In this document: positions 16,587-25,042 of the stretch, piece after piece
How positions within the stretch are numbered: the first letter of the stretch is position 1
How the letters are laid out: each line of letters opens with the position of its first letter
Assembly (NCBI RefSeq): GCF_027622855.1
Contig: NZ_JAPZVR010000006.1
Coordinates: 124,001 to 188,000, forward strand
Direction: 5' to 3'
Length of the DNA stretch: 64,000 nucleotides
Source: Glycomyces algeriensis
GTDB lineage: Bacteria > Actinomycetota > Actinomycetes > Mycobacteriales > Micromonosporaceae
Made by a program: the position numbers and the translations under genes
Notes under the pieces: model-generated
Told to the model about the DNA's origin: nothing
Databases searched by the model: none
The model's input: the letters and a program-made list of their open reading frames with translations, nothing else

Positions 16587-17141
16587 TCAGGCGGGTTCGG
16601 TGGACATCCCGTCGAGCACGAGGTCGAGCAGGAGGCCTTGGGCGCGTTCGGGTTCCCAGTCGTGGTGGCGTCGCAGGTGCACGTACGGCCAGCAGACGGT
16701 GTTGAAGACCAGGTCGCCCGCCTCCTCGGCGTCGGCCTGCGGCGCGAGCGAGCCGTCGGCGGCCCCGTCGAGGAGGAGCCGCACGAGCGGGGCGACGACG
16801 TCCTCGAGAGGCTCTTCGAACAGGCCGGTCTCATGAAAGGCCGTGTCGAACGCCGACAGCAGCGCGAGATGGCGATCGAAGACCCCGCACATCGCCTCGA
16901 GCGCCTGCCGGAGCCGCACGCGGCCGGTCCCCGTGGCGGTGAGCACGGGCCAGAGTGAGTCCCGGTAGTCGAGGAGGAGGCGCCGGATGAGCTCCCGCCG
17001 CAGCTCTTCCTTGCCGCCGACCTGGCGCCAGAGGGTCGCGCGGGAGACGCCGGCGCGGTCGGCCACGTCGCCCATGGTGAGCCGGTCCCAGCCGGTCGAC
17101 CCGAGCACGTCGGTGGCGGCGGCCAGCAGCTTCTCGTCCAT
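16587..17141 (-). CDS. TetR family transcriptional regulator
   Basis: The 184-residue protein has an N-terminal helix-turn-helix (LTMGDVADRAGVSRATLWRQVGGKEEL, residues about 20-45) and an all-helical ligand domain. I choose ATG 17141 since GGAAGGA lies 5 nt upstream; a start at 17186 would run into the divergent promoter region. It is divergent from an MFS exporter gene (start 17225), the classic layout for a drug-efflux repressor that controls its neighbour and itself. A palindrome at 17195-17213 is a plausible operator. The inducer is unknown. Confidence 0.9.
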   Translation of the reverse strand: MDEKLLAAATDVLGSTGWDRLTMGDVADRAGVSRATLWRQVGGKEELRRELIRRLLLDYRDSLWPVLTATGTGRVRLRQALEAMCGVFDRHLALLSAFDTAFHETGLFEEPLEDVVAPLVRLLLDGAADGSLAPQADAEEAGDLVFNTVCWPYVHLRRHHDWEPERAQGLLLDLVLDGMSTEPA

Positions 17142-17194
17142 CGTGGTCCTTCCGTGTGCGTCGCGCGCCATCATCCCATGAAACACCGTGTTGC

Positions 17195-17213
17195 ACCGAT
17201 TGGAACGGTCGGT
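17195..17213. promoter_or_regulatory. Candidate TetR operator between the regulator and MFS genes
   Basis: ACCGATTGGAACGGTCGGT is an imperfect 19-nt palindrome with ACCGA/TCGGT arms, 11 nt upstream of the MFS start and in the shared divergent spacer. Confidence 0.5.
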
Positions 17214-17224
17214 ATCATCAGCGC

Positions 17225-18487
17225 ATGTCCCTTCGGAACCACCTCGTCGACACCACCCCCCTGCGGATCAGCCGCGACTTCCGCTGGCTCTACATCGGCC
17301 GCACCGGCCTCCTGGTCGGCGCCATGCTCACCGAGACCGCCCTGATCTGGCAGATCTACCAGCTCAGCGGCTCGAACCTGGCCGTCGGCGCGGCCGCCGC
17401 ATCGGGCGGCATCGGCATCGTCGCCGGACTCCTCGTCGGCGGCGTCCTCGCCGACCGCTTCGACCGGCGCCGCATCCTCGTCACCGTGCGCGTCCCGGGA
17501 CTCCTCGTCGCGCTGGCGCTCTTGGTGAACGCCCTCCAGGACGAGCCGCTGCTGTGGTTTCTGTTCGCGGCCGTCATCGCCGACACGTTCCTCGCCGGCC
17601 TCAGCATCCCCGCCTCCTTCGCGGCCGTGCCCTCTCTCGTCGGCCAGGAGAACGTCGCCAGCGCCTCGGCCCTGAACGGCCTCACGGGCCAGCTCGCCGG
17701 CATCGCCGGGCCGGCCCTCGCGGGCGTGGTGATCGCGGCTGGCGGCACCGAGTGGTGCTACGGCCTCAACGTGGTCGGGTTCGTGGTCTTCGCGGTGGCG
17801 ATGACCTTCGTCGGGCCGATGCCGCCGGACCACGGCGGCGAAGACGAGGAGGCGTCGAGCTCGTACTCGCTCAAGGACGCGTTCGCGTTCGTGCGGCGCA
17901 ACAAGATCGTGGCCGGGGTGCTGCTCATCGACATCATGCCGATGCTGTTCGCGTATCCGAAGGGCCTGTTCCCGGCGCTGGCGACCGAGCAGTTCCACGG
18001 CGGGGCGGTGGCGTTCGGGCTGCTCTCGGCGGCCGCCGGCGTCGGCGCGTTCCTCGCCGCCGCGTTCAGCGGGAAGGTCACCAAGGCCGCCAGGCCCGGT
18101 TTCGTCGTCATCATCGCGGCGAGCATGTGGGGCGCGGCCATGGTGGGTCTGGCGCTGTCGCCCTGGCTCGCACTGGGGCTCGTGTTCCTGGCGATCTCCG
18201 GGGCGAGCGACCTCGTCTCCGAGGTGCTGCGCACGGGGTTGCTGCAGAACCACACGCCGGACCGGCTGCGCGGACGCGTCACCAGCCTGTGGCTGGCCCA
18301 GGCGACGGTGTCGCCGGCGCTCGGCAACCTGCAGGCCGGGGCGCTCGCGGGGCCGCTGGGACTCGGCGGCGCGATCCTGGCGGGCGGCGTCGCGTGCGTC
18401 GCCGGCGTGGCGGTCGTGGGCTGGAAGCTCCCGGCGTTCCGGCGGGCGAGCATGCTGCCCTTGGCGACGCTTGCGAGCCGTAACTGA
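17225..18487 (+). CDS. MFS transporter (DHA3-type drug/siderophore exporter family)
   Basis: This 420-residue protein has about twelve membrane helices. It includes the MFS motif-A-like loop GGVLADRFDRRRILV after helix 2 and begins RISRDFRWLYIGRTGLLVGAML, typical of EntS/DHA3-like exporters. It probably pumps out a hydrophobic compound using the proton gradient. The neighbouring divergent TetR gene likely represses it. Its last codons (LATLASRN) are formed by a copy of the dispersed repeat at 18463-18483, so the native C-terminus may have been replaced by repeat insertion. I start at ATG 17225; an upstream frame extends into the operator. Confidence 0.9.
   Translation: MSLRNHLVDTTPLRISRDFRWLYIGRTGLLVGAMLTETALIWQIYQLSGSNLAVGAAAASGGIGIVAGLLVGGVLADRFDRRRILVTVRVPGLLVALALLVNALQDEPLLWFLFAAVIADTFLAGLSIPASFAAVPSLVGQENVASASALNGLTGQLAGIAGPALAGVVIAAGGTEWCYGLNVVGFVVFAVAMTFVGPMPPDHGGEDEEASSSYSLKDAFAFVRRNKIVAGVLLIDIMPMLFAYPKGLFPALATEQFHGGAVAFGLLSAAAGVGAFLAAAFSGKVTKAARPGFVVIIAASMWGAAMVGLALSPWLALGLVFLAISGASDLVSEVLRTGLLQNHTPDRLRGRVTSLWLAQATVSPALGNLQAGALAGPLGLGGAILAGGVACVAGVAVVGWKLPAFRRASMLPLATLASRN
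18463..18483. repeat. Dispersed repeat, partial copy at the MFS gene end
   Basis: GGCGACGCTTGCGAGCCGTA(A) matches the first 21 nt of the element at 12517-12550 with one difference. Here it supplies the final codons and lies against the stop of the MFS gene. Confidence 0.5.
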
Positions 18488-18504
18488 GTTGAGCCCCGCA
18501 GCCG

Positions 18505-18529
18505 GAGGCCGCGGCGGTCTAGCGGCCTC
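18505..18529. terminator. Hairpin terminator between convergent genes
   Basis: GAGGCCGC (18505-18512) pairs with GCGGCCTC (18522-18529) around a 9-nt loop. It lies between the MFS stop and the stop of the minus-strand gene at 18530. Confidence 0.5.
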
Positions 18530-19540
18530 TTAGTACGGGTTGTCGCCGTTGCCGATGCCGAGCACCGGCAGGTACATCCGCTCGCCGTCGGCGGTGAAGC
18601 CGTCGTAGACGATGTCGAACAGGTCCTGGATGCCGAAGGCGCGCAGGGCGTCCACCATCATGTGCGCGGCCTGGTTGGTGGCGGTGCGGTCGGTGGAGTT
18701 GAAGCTGCGCGACCAGTTCGGCTGGGTGCCGCTGGGGGCGCGGAAGCCCATGCTCGGCAGGTTCGAGAGGCCGGAGCGCCAGGAGCCGCTCACGGCGGCG
18801 CTGGCCTCGACGCGCAGGCCTCCGTCGACGAACGCGGCGACGTACCGCGCCGACCAGTCGCCGGTGCGCAGGAGCACGGTGCCGGCGGTGTCGACCACGG
18901 GCACGTCGGCGGCCATGTCGGCCAGCAGGGACGAGAGCCGCTCGGTGAACTCGCCCATGTCCTGGCAGGCGGGCTCGGGCGGGCGCTGGCCGGTGCGGGC
19001 GTAGGCGGCCCAGCCGGAGACGTCGCCCTTGCCGACGGCGTGCGCCTCCAGCTGCTCGAAGAGCTCGGGCGAGAGGAGGCGGAGGGTGACGCCGCCGTGG
19101 AAGCGGCGCAGGTGCAGTTCGAAGATGAGGCCGTCGCGGTACCAGCGGATCCAGGGGCCGCCGTCGCCGCCGCGGATCTCGGGGGCGCCGAGTTCGCTCA
19201 TCATGGTGCGCAGCACTTCGCGGAAGATGAGGGTGCGGTGCTGCTCGCCCTGGCGGCCGCGTTCGGCGGAGCGCAGGACCATGACCTCGATGGAGTAGAA
19301 GTCGGCGCGTCCGGCGACCGGGGTCTGGGGCGGGACGGAGTCGGCGATGGCGTTGCCGGTGTCGTAGCCGGTCTCCGCGCGCCACATGCCGATGTCGACC
19401 TCGGCGGAGCGCACCTGCCAGCCGAGGTCGGTCATGGCACGCTGCAGGTCCGCCTTGTTCCAGCGCCCGAAGTCGGTCTTTCTGGCCCGGCGGAGCAGGT
19501 CTACAAGCTGCGCTTCACTGATCCGGTGTGTGCCGAGCAT
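18530..19540 (-). CDS. Hypothetical actinobacterial protein
   Basis: I do not recognise this 336-residue protein with confidence. It has no signal peptide, membrane helix or known catalytic motif. The first 55 residues (SEAQLVDLLRRARKTDFGRWNKADLQRAMTDLGWQV in pieces) look like a small helical domain found in DUF-type actinobacterial proteins that measure or escort a partner. The remainder alternates beta and helical segments. The two halves might be a duplicated fold, judging from the similar spacing of charged and aromatic residues. Codon use is typical of the genome, so it is probably a real gene. It is monocistronic and convergent with the MFS gene. Confidence 0.7.
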   Translation of the reverse strand: MLGTHRISEAQLVDLLRRARKTDFGRWNKADLQRAMTDLGWQVRSAEVDIGMWRAETGYDTGNAIADSVPPQTPVAGRADFYSIEVMVLRSAERGRQGEQHRTLIFREVLRTMMSELGAPEIRGGDGGPWIRWYRDGLIFELHLRRFHGGVTLRLLSPELFEQLEAHAVGKGDVSGWAAYARTGQRPPEPACQDMGEFTERLSSLLADMAADVPVVDTAGTVLLRTGDWSARYVAAFVDGGLRVEASAAVSGSWRSGLSNLPSMGFRAPSGTQPNWSRSFNSTDRTATNQAAHMMVDALRAFGIQDLFDIVYDGFTADGERMYLPVLGIGNGDNPY

Positions 19541-19602
19541 CCGTTACCGTGCCAATCCGTCCGTAGGTGGGGCTGCGGGCGAAGCCCGGCGTGCCACTGC
19601 GG

Positions 19603-19621
19603 TTAGGGTAGCCTTGCCTGC
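19603..19621. promoter_or_regulatory. Weak iron-box-like sequence
   Basis: TTAGGGTAGCCTTGCCTGC matches about 13 of 19 bases of the DtxR/IdeR consensus. It lies about 30 nt upstream of the DUF3159 gene. By sequence alone it is as good as the bfd box, but nothing downstream is an iron gene. Confidence 0.3.
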
Positions 19622-19651
19622 GGTAGCGGGTCGAGAGGTGAGGGTTGGCAG

Positions 19652-20335
19652 TTGTCCGATACTGTGCGGCAAGACACGCTTGTCAGCCTACTAGGCGGCA
19701 GGCGCGGAGCCTTCGACGCCACCGCTCCGGTGGTGGTGTTCATCCTCACTTGGATGGTCTCCGGTAACTCGATCGCTTGGGCCGCAGGGGCTTCGCTCCT
19801 TTCGGCAGGAGTCATCGCATTCGTCCGGTTCAAGCAGCGCCAGAAGCCGCGGGCGGTGGTCCTCGGCCTCTTGAGCGTCGCGGTCGCATGCCTGATCGTC
19901 CTCTACACCGGACGCGCGCAGGACATCCTCCTCCCCCGCATCGTCTCCAACGCCGCCAGCGCCCTCGTCTGGGCGGGCTTCATCGTCTTCCGCCGCCCGC
20001 TCCTCGGCCTCATCGTCGGCGGCCTCCTGGGCCAGAAGACCCGCTGGCGCCGCGACCCGCACCTCCTCCGCGCCTACAGCGCGGCGTCCTGGGTGTGGGT
20101 GGCGATGTACGCGCTCCGCGTGGCGATCCTGACCCCGTTCTGGAACAGCGACGAGGAGCGCCTCGCCGTCGTCGCCGGCGGCGTCGCCCAGGTCGCGCTC
20201 TCCTGGCCCCTCCTCGTCCTCTGCCTCATCGCGAGCGGCTGGGTCATCCGCGCGGTCCTCCCCGACGACCACCCGGGCATCCGCCACCCCCTGGATCCGG
20301 CCGAGTCCCCCGCCCCGGAGAAGACCGCACCGTAA
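19652..20335 (+). CDS. DUF3159 family membrane protein
   Basis: This 227-residue integral membrane protein matches the DUF3159 pattern: DTLVSLLGGRRGAFDATAPVVVFI at the start, about six helices, and a WRRDPHLLRAYSAASWVW segment with conserved charged residues. The family is common in actinobacteria, often near DNA-binding or tRNA genes, and its function is unknown. The start is a TTG at 19652 preceded by GGTGAGGG. A two-part hairpin follows at 20356-20400. An iron-box-like sequence lies upstream but its meaning is uncertain. Confidence 0.85.
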   Translation: MSDTVRQDTLVSLLGGRRGAFDATAPVVVFILTWMVSGNSIAWAAGASLLSAGVIAFVRFKQRQKPRAVVLGLLSVAVACLIVLYTGRAQDILLPRIVSNAASALVWAGFIVFRRPLLGLIVGGLLGQKTRWRRDPHLLRAYSAASWVWVAMYALRVAILTPFWNSDEERLAVVAGGVAQVALSWPLLVLCLIASGWVIRAVLPDDHPGIRHPLDPAESPAPEKTAP

Positions 20336-20355
20336 CGCGATCCCCTTCCGCCCCA

Positions 20356-20400
20356 AGCGAAACGAATTCCGGTCGGTTTTCCGACAGTGCGCGTTTCGCT
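20356..20400 (+). terminator. Nested hairpin terminator
   Basis: AGCGAAACG (20356-20364) pairs with CGTTTCGCT (20392-20400) and encloses the smaller hairpin GTCGG-TTTT-CCGAC. It lies 20 nt after the DUF3159 gene and before the Crp-type gene. Confidence 0.5.
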
Positions 20401-20438
20401 GACCCGATCTCCTTGTGTGCAGCCATACACTCAACAAC

Positions 20439-21119
20439 ATGGAACGCAGCACTCAAGCTCTGTGGGATCCGCTACTGAGCGATGAGGACCAGGACGCACT
20501 CAAGCCGGAGGCGCACACGGTCTCGTACCCGAAGGGCGCGACGCTCATGAAGATCAACGAGCACTCGGACTACGTGGTCTACCTCCGTTCGGGCCATGTG
20601 AAGTCCTGTACGAGCGACCCGCGGGCGATTTTCGGCATCCACGGCCCCGGCTCGGTCCTCGGCGACCTGGCCCCGCTCACCGGCGAGCCCCGCTCGGCGG
20701 ACCTGGTCGCGTTGACGCCGATCGACGTGCTGCACATCCCCGGCGACAGGTTCATCAAGTTCCTCCTCGTGAATCCGCAGACCCACCTCGCGGTGACGCA
20801 GCGGCTCGCGAAGCGGGTGCGCGAGATGAGCGAGGTCCAGGAGGAGTCGTTCATGACGAGCGAACGCCGTCTCGCCCGGGCGATGCTCCGGATCATCGAT
20901 TCGGGCATCGGCAAGGAAGGCGAGAACGGACTGGTGATCGCCGGATTCACCCAGGACGACCTGGCCGATCTCGCCCGCATCTCGCGGGAGTCGGTCTCCG
21001 CGGTGATCCGGCAGTTCAAGACCCGCGGCACCATCGCGACCGGACGCGTCAGATTCACCATCCGCGACACTGCAGCGATCGAGGCGCTGGCCATGCGCCG
21101 GGACCGCTCCCTCATCTAG
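20439..21119 (+). CDS. Crp/Fnr family transcriptional regulator
   Basis: This 226-residue protein has an N-terminal cyclic-nucleotide-binding-like beta roll (YPKGATLMKINEHSDYVVYLRSGHVK, then GPGSVLGDLAPLTGEPRSADLVAL). It also has a long helix and a C-terminal winged HTH (FTQDDLADLARISRESVSAVIRQFKTRG). The GEPRSA position resembles the phosphate-binding loop of cNMP sensors, but whether it binds a nucleotide cannot be decided. No iron-sulfur cysteines of Fnr type are present. I start at ATG 20439. It leads a three-gene set with a small membrane protein (spacing 21 nt) and a nucleotidyltransferase-like protein. Confidence 0.9.
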   Translation: MERSTQALWDPLLSDEDQDALKPEAHTVSYPKGATLMKINEHSDYVVYLRSGHVKSCTSDPRAIFGIHGPGSVLGDLAPLTGEPRSADLVALTPIDVLHIPGDRFIKFLLVNPQTHLAVTQRLAKRVREMSEVQEESFMTSERRLARAMLRIIDSGIGKEGENGLVIAGFTQDDLADLARISRESVSAVIRQFKTRGTIATGRVRFTIRDTAAIEALAMRRDRSLI

Positions 21120-21140
21120 CCCCGGAATGGAATGATCGCC

Positions 21141-21332
21141 ATGTCGGACTTCAACGTCATCGAGCTCATGACCGCGATCGTCGGCTCTGTCGCGGCGGGG
21201 GCCGCCGTGACCAGTGCCGTGATCCAGCTCAAGGCGGTGAAGCTCGAACTGGAGACGAAGCAGAAGGATCAGGCCGTCCAGGAACCCTCGAACCACCCGA
21301 AGCAATCGGCAGATGGGAAACCACCGCAGTGA
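21141..21332 (+). CDS. Small single-pass membrane protein
   Basis: This 63-residue protein (start ATG 21141, GGAATGGA upstream; a start at 21132 is also possible) has one hydrophobic segment, ELMTAIVGSVAAGAAVTSAVI. It is followed by a Lys/Glu-rich amphipathic stretch and a polar tail. I do not recognise the family. Its stop overlaps the start of the next gene (GTGA), so the two products are probably made together. The layout suggests a membrane partner or target of the nucleotidyltransferase-like protein, but that is inference. Confidence 0.6.
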   Translation: MSDFNVIELMTAIVGSVAAGAAVTSAVIQLKAVKLELETKQKDQAVQEPSNHPKQSADGKPPQ

Positions 21333-21829
21333 ACCGAGTCCGGGGCGAGATCTTCAACGGGTTCAAGTTGATAGAACTGCTCCGCAACCATGTTCCGCAG
21401 GATTTCAATCCGGACGACTTCGTGATCGCGGGCAGCGCGCGACTGTGGGTCGGCGGCGTGACCAGGCATCTGTCCGATCTCGACCTCCTGGCCCGGCCCG
21501 GGAGCGACACCTGGCGGCGGGCCAAGGAACTCGCGTTCATCCACGCACCGGTGTTCCTGGACGAGCCGCTGCGCGTGAGCGACTACTCGGGAGACAAGAT
21601 CGCCCGGCTCTACGCGGGGGTCGTCGAGGTGTGCGACAAGTGGGTGCTGCCCGGCAGCGACACGCACGAGCTCATCGACCACGCCGACGTCTTCGACGGC
21701 TTCCGCTACCTGACGGTCGCGGATGTCGTGGCGTACAAGCGGTACCTGAACCGCCCGAAGGACCATGCGGACCTGCGGGTGCTCGCTGGTTTCGGCTACG
21801 GCACCGGGTTCGAGCCGGTCAGGCGGTGA
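21329..21829 (+). CDS. Nucleotidyltransferase-fold protein (AbiEii/MNT-like)
   Basis: The 166-residue protein has the minimal nucleotidyltransferase pattern: VIAGSARLWVGG (GS helix), then HLSDLDLLARPGS (the D-x-D metal-binding pair) and a late RPKDHADLRVL motif. The late motif is also found in AbiEii-type and related DUF nucleotidyltransferases (R-x-KD-x-DL). It probably transfers a nucleotide to a protein, RNA end or small molecule. The GTG start at 21329 overlaps the preceding small membrane gene. With the Crp-type regulator it forms a compact unit whose role is unknown. Confidence 0.7.
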   Translation: MNRVRGEIFNGFKLIELLRNHVPQDFNPDDFVIAGSARLWVGGVTRHLSDLDLLARPGSDTWRRAKELAFIHAPVFLDEPLRVSDYSGDKIARLYAGVVEVCDKWVLPGSDTHELIDHADVFDGFRYLTVADVVAYKRYLNRPKDHADLRVLAGFGYGTGFEPVRR

Positions 21830-21840
21830 ACTCCTTACGT

Positions 21841-23826
21841 TCAGTCTTCGCGGATCACCGCGCATTCGCCGGGTTCGAGGGGGCGGGTCGGGGCCCATGG
21901 GTTGCCGGTGAGGAGGTCGCGGCCGGCGGCGGGGACGTTGGCGGGGGCGTCGCTGTGGTTGATGGCGAAGAGGTAGCTGCGGCCGTCCTCATGGGAGCGG
22001 CGTACCAGTTCCAGGTTCTCGGGGGCTTCCGGGAACTCGCCCGTGACGCCGACGGCCGCTAGGAGCGGGTCGAGGTCGGTGATGCGGGTGGCGAGGTACC
22101 AGACCTCGCCGTCGCCGAGCCGGCGGCGGAAGACGGCGCCGGTTCCGGGGTAGTCCTTGAAGTCGGCGACGACCTCGGCGTCGAGGGCGTGGGTCACCTC
22201 GGACCAGGTCTCGCCTTCCCAGCCGTTGTCGAGGGCGACCTTGTCGCCCTTGGGGACCGGGACGAACTCCTCGACGCGGATGCCCATGAGGCCGCCGAGG
22301 GCGCCCGGCAGGCCGGGGTGGACGTGGTCGTTGCTGTCGACGATGCCCGAGTAGGGGCCGACGACGAGGGTGCCTCCGCGTTCCACGTAGGCGCGCAGGT
22401 TCGCGTCGTCGTCGAGGAGGTACAGGTGCGGCGCGAAGACGTGCGTGTAGCGGCTCAGGTCCCATTCGGGGTTCACCAGGTCCGTGGTGACGCCGCGCCG
22501 CCAGAGGGCGGCGTGCCAGCGCCGCAGTTCCGGGTAGGTGGTCATGTCGGAGGAGGGCTGACCGGGCGTGTCGGCGGCCCAGCAGGAGTTGAAGTCGAGG
22601 AGGATCGCGGCGCGGGAGTCCACTGTCGAGCCTTTGACCTCGCCGAGGAGCTTGAGCCAGGCGCCGAGTTGCTTGACCTCGCGGAAGACCCGAGAGTCGG
22701 GTCCGCCGTGGGGCAGCATCGCGGAGTGGTAGCGCTCGGCGCCGTAGCGGGAGGCGCGCCATTGGAAGAACATGGCGCCTTCGGAGCCGCGGGCCACATA
22801 GGACAGGGAGTGGCGCAGGAGGTCGCCGGGGCGCTTGGCGAAGTAGCCGCGGCGCCAGGCGGAGGAGTTCGTGGACTGCTCCATGAGGAGCCAGGGGTCG
22901 CCGTCGGCGAGGCCGCGGGTGGCGTCGGCGCCGAACGCGGCCTGCGCGGGCCAGCCGATCGGGTCGTCCGGGAGGAGGTAGTGGTCGGAGGCGACGAGCC
23001 GGTTCGGGCCCGTCGTGTGCTCGCGCCAGCGGTGGTAGTCGGCGCCGGTGAAGTTGCCGGTGACCATGAAGTTGGTGGTGATCGGCTTGCCGGGGCTGTG
23101 GGCTTCGATCGCTTCGGCTTCGGAGCGGAAGAGCGCGAGGAGCGCGTCGGAGGAGAAGCGGCGGAAGTCGAGGAGCAGTCCGGGGTTGGGGGTCTCGGCG
23201 CAGATGCGCGGGGGCAGGACCTGGGACCAGTCGCTGTAGGTCTGGGACCAGAACGTGGTGCCCCACGCGCGGTTGAGGCCGTCGAGGTCGCCGTGCCGCT
23301 CGGTGAGCCAGGCGCGGAAGGCTTCTGCGGCGAAGTCGCAGGTGCAGGAGCGGTAGTACTCGTTGCCGACGTGCCACATGGCGAGCGCGGGGTGGTCCGC
23401 GTACCGCTCGGCGAGGCGGGAGGCCATGTCGACCACGGCCGCCCGGTAGACCGGCGCGTGCGGGCAGTACTCGGCGCGTGCGCCGGAGTTGAGCCTGACG
23501 CCCTCCGGGTTGACGGGGAGGGTCTCGGGGTGGGCCTGGGAGAACCAGGGCGGGGGTGAGGCGGTGGACGTGGCGAGGTCGGCCTGCACGCCGCCCGCGG
23601 CGAGGAGGTCCATGATGGCGTCGAGCTGGGTGAAGTCCCACTCCCCCGGGCCGGGATTGATGCCGGCCCAGGCGAAGATGTTGACGCTGACCAGGTTGAC
23701 CCCGGCCTCGCGCATGAGTCGGAGGTCCTCGTCCCAGGTCTCGCGGGGCCACTGCTCGGGGTTGTAGTCGCCGCCGAAGGCGAGGCCCTCGACCGTGGGG
23801 ATGATGTCGGTGTTCCTTGGTGCCAC
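21841..23826 (-). CDS. GH42 beta-galactosidase
   Basis: This 661-residue cytosolic enzyme hydrolyses beta-galactosides, often plant or arabinogalactan oligosaccharides. The N-terminal barrel carries FGGDYNPEQWP, acid/base Glu in MWHVGNEY near 155 and nucleophile Glu in LLMEQSTNSSAWR near 315. A trimerisation domain and a small C-terminal domain follow. I choose the GTG at 23826, with GAAGGA upstream; the frame extends 31 codons further but lacks a ribosome site and would cross the operator. A LacI-type operator-like sequence (AGCGCT core) lies 50 nt upstream. There is no adjacent transporter or regulator gene. Confidence 0.92.
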   Translation of the reverse strand: MAPRNTDIIPTVEGLAFGGDYNPEQWPRETWDEDLRLMREAGVNLVSVNIFAWAGINPGPGEWDFTQLDAIMDLLAAGGVQADLATSTASPPPWFSQAHPETLPVNPEGVRLNSGARAEYCPHAPVYRAAVVDMASRLAERYADHPALAMWHVGNEYYRSCTCDFAAEAFRAWLTERHGDLDGLNRAWGTTFWSQTYSDWSQVLPPRICAETPNPGLLLDFRRFSSDALLALFRSEAEAIEAHSPGKPITTNFMVTGNFTGADYHRWREHTTGPNRLVASDHYLLPDDPIGWPAQAAFGADATRGLADGDPWLLMEQSTNSSAWRRGYFAKRPGDLLRHSLSYVARGSEGAMFFQWRASRYGAERYHSAMLPHGGPDSRVFREVKQLGAWLKLLGEVKGSTVDSRAAILLDFNSCWAADTPGQPSSDMTTYPELRRWHAALWRRGVTTDLVNPEWDLSRYTHVFAPHLYLLDDDANLRAYVERGGTLVVGPYSGIVDSNDHVHPGLPGALGGLMGIRVEEFVPVPKGDKVALDNGWEGETWSEVTHALDAEVVADFKDYPGTGAVFRRRLGDGEVWYLATRITDLDPLLAAVGVTGEFPEAPENLELVRRSHEDGRSYLFAINHSDAPANVPAAGRDLLTGNPWAPTRPLEPGECAVIRED

Positions 23827-23872
23827 GAGTGGTCCTTCGGGGTTCGCCGCGTTCGGGAGGGTCGCCGCCGAT

Positions 23873-23887
23873 GTGACAGCGCTTTCC
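23873..23887. promoter_or_regulatory. Candidate LacI-family operator upstream of the GH42 gene
   Basis: TGACAGCGCTTTCCA has the AGCGCT core typical of actinobacterial LacI/CebR-type operators, located about 50 nt upstream of the GTG start. Confidence 0.45.
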
Positions 23888-23943
23888 AAGGGGCGATTCT
23901 GCCCTTCGTGGCTCCGCAAGTCAAGGGCGGCTTCAGTGACCGG

Positions 23944-24462
23944 TCAAGGGGCCTGGCGGTACGGCGGCAGGCCGCGCTTGTACGCGTCCCAGATGCTGCG
24001 CATCACGAAGATCTTCTCGTCGAGCTCGTCGTCGGTCGAGAGCACGCGGCCCGAGTAGGGGGCCTGCAGGCGCCACGGCTTCTGCTCGGGGTCGAGGAGG
24101 TACACCACGGGCACGGTGCGGCTGGCCCGCCGCTCGGCCCGGATGTCCGCGATGTCCGTCCACGCGGCGAAGCGCTCAGTGTGCTTCTGGGAGGCAACGG
24201 CTTTGAGCGGGTGGATGCCGCGCTCGTCGAGCACGACGCCGCGGCCGCGCGCCCCCGCGTACGCCGCTCCCAGCGCGACGCCGATCGCGAAGAGGAACAG
24301 CGCCAGCAGCGTGTAGTGGTACCAGTGGCCGACGGCGAGCATGTACGCCACGGCCGGGACGAGGGCGGCGAACAGCGAGAGGCCGGAGAGGAACAGCGCC
24401 CGACCGAGCACCTGGCGCGTCGTCGGTCGAAATGTGATCTTGACGGCCACGTCCACCCCCAC
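23944..24462 (-). CDS. PH-like domain membrane protein
   Basis: The 172-residue protein has a basic N-terminus (VKITFRPTTRQVLGRA), two membrane helices (about 22-70) and a C-terminal PH-like domain (GVVLDERGIHPLKAV..., then AWTDIADIRAERR). This is the bacterial PH / DUF2244-like arrangement. The fold may bind lipids or proteins at the inner membrane. It is divergent from a second protein with the same plan at 24587-25042, so the two are probably paralogues. A precise role is unknown. Confidence 0.75.
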   Translation of the reverse strand: MGVDVAVKITFRPTTRQVLGRALFLSGLSLFAALVPAVAYMLAVGHWYHYTLLALFLFAIGVALGAAYAGARGRGVVLDERGIHPLKAVASQKHTERFAAWTDIADIRAERRASRTVPVVYLLDPEQKPWRLQAPYSGRVLSTDDELDEKIFVMRSIWDAYKRGLPPYRQAP

Positions 24463-24586
24463 CAGGCTTGTGCCGCTCCTGTACAGCTGATCGTGCCACG
24501 TTCCGCGGGCACGTCAAGCGACAATCCGACAGAAACCGGACCGGCCACTTTGCGTACCCCGGGCCCGGGTGTGTCAGGCTGGTGCC

Positions 24587-25042
24587 ATGACGAGTACCGA
24601 TGCCTCCACCGGTCCGATCCTCGCCGGCCCGCGCAGCGGCCGCAGGCTGCGGGTCCGCCGCCCGGCGGCGGTCACCGGCGCGGCCTTCGTGGCCTGGCTG
24701 ACGGTGCTGCCGCTGTCCGTGTCCCTCATCGTCGAGCGGCCGTTCTGGGGCGCGTTCTCGGTGGCGGCGGGCCTCGCGCTCATGCTCGTGCCGGTCGCGG
24801 TCTCCATGTGGGCGTGGCGCTCGGGGATCGACGTCACCCGCGAAGGCATCGCGATCCGCGGCCTGTTCTCCAGCCGCACGATCGCCTGGAAGCACATCGA
24901 CGGGTTCGCGCACGGCAACGAGGGCGTGGCGGCCATATTGGACGACCAGTCCCAGGTGCGCCTCGACCCGCTCAAGCCCGAGAACCTGCCCCAGGTGCTC
25001 GCCATCGGCGGCCAGGAGCTCCGGAAGGGCGAAGCCGGCTAG
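24587..25042 (+). CDS. PH-like domain membrane protein, paralogue
   Basis: This 151-residue protein has two membrane helices (about 28-75) and a PH-like domain beginning GIDVTREGIAIRGLFSSRTIAWKHIDGFAHG. The same IDVTREGI..WKHI/WTDI pattern occurs in the divergent neighbour. The ATG at 24587 is the first in a clean coding frame. Its stop overlaps the 3' end of the convergent dehydrogenase gene by 4 nt. Function is unknown; membrane scaffolding is the usual suggestion for such proteins. Confidence 0.75.
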   Translation: MTSTDASTGPILAGPRSGRRLRVRRPAAVTGAAFVAWLTVLPLSVSLIVERPFWGAFSVAAGLALMLVPVAVSMWAWRSGIDVTREGIAIRGLFSSRTIAWKHIDGFAHGNEGVAAILDDQSQVRLDPLKPENLPQVLAIGGQELRKGEAG

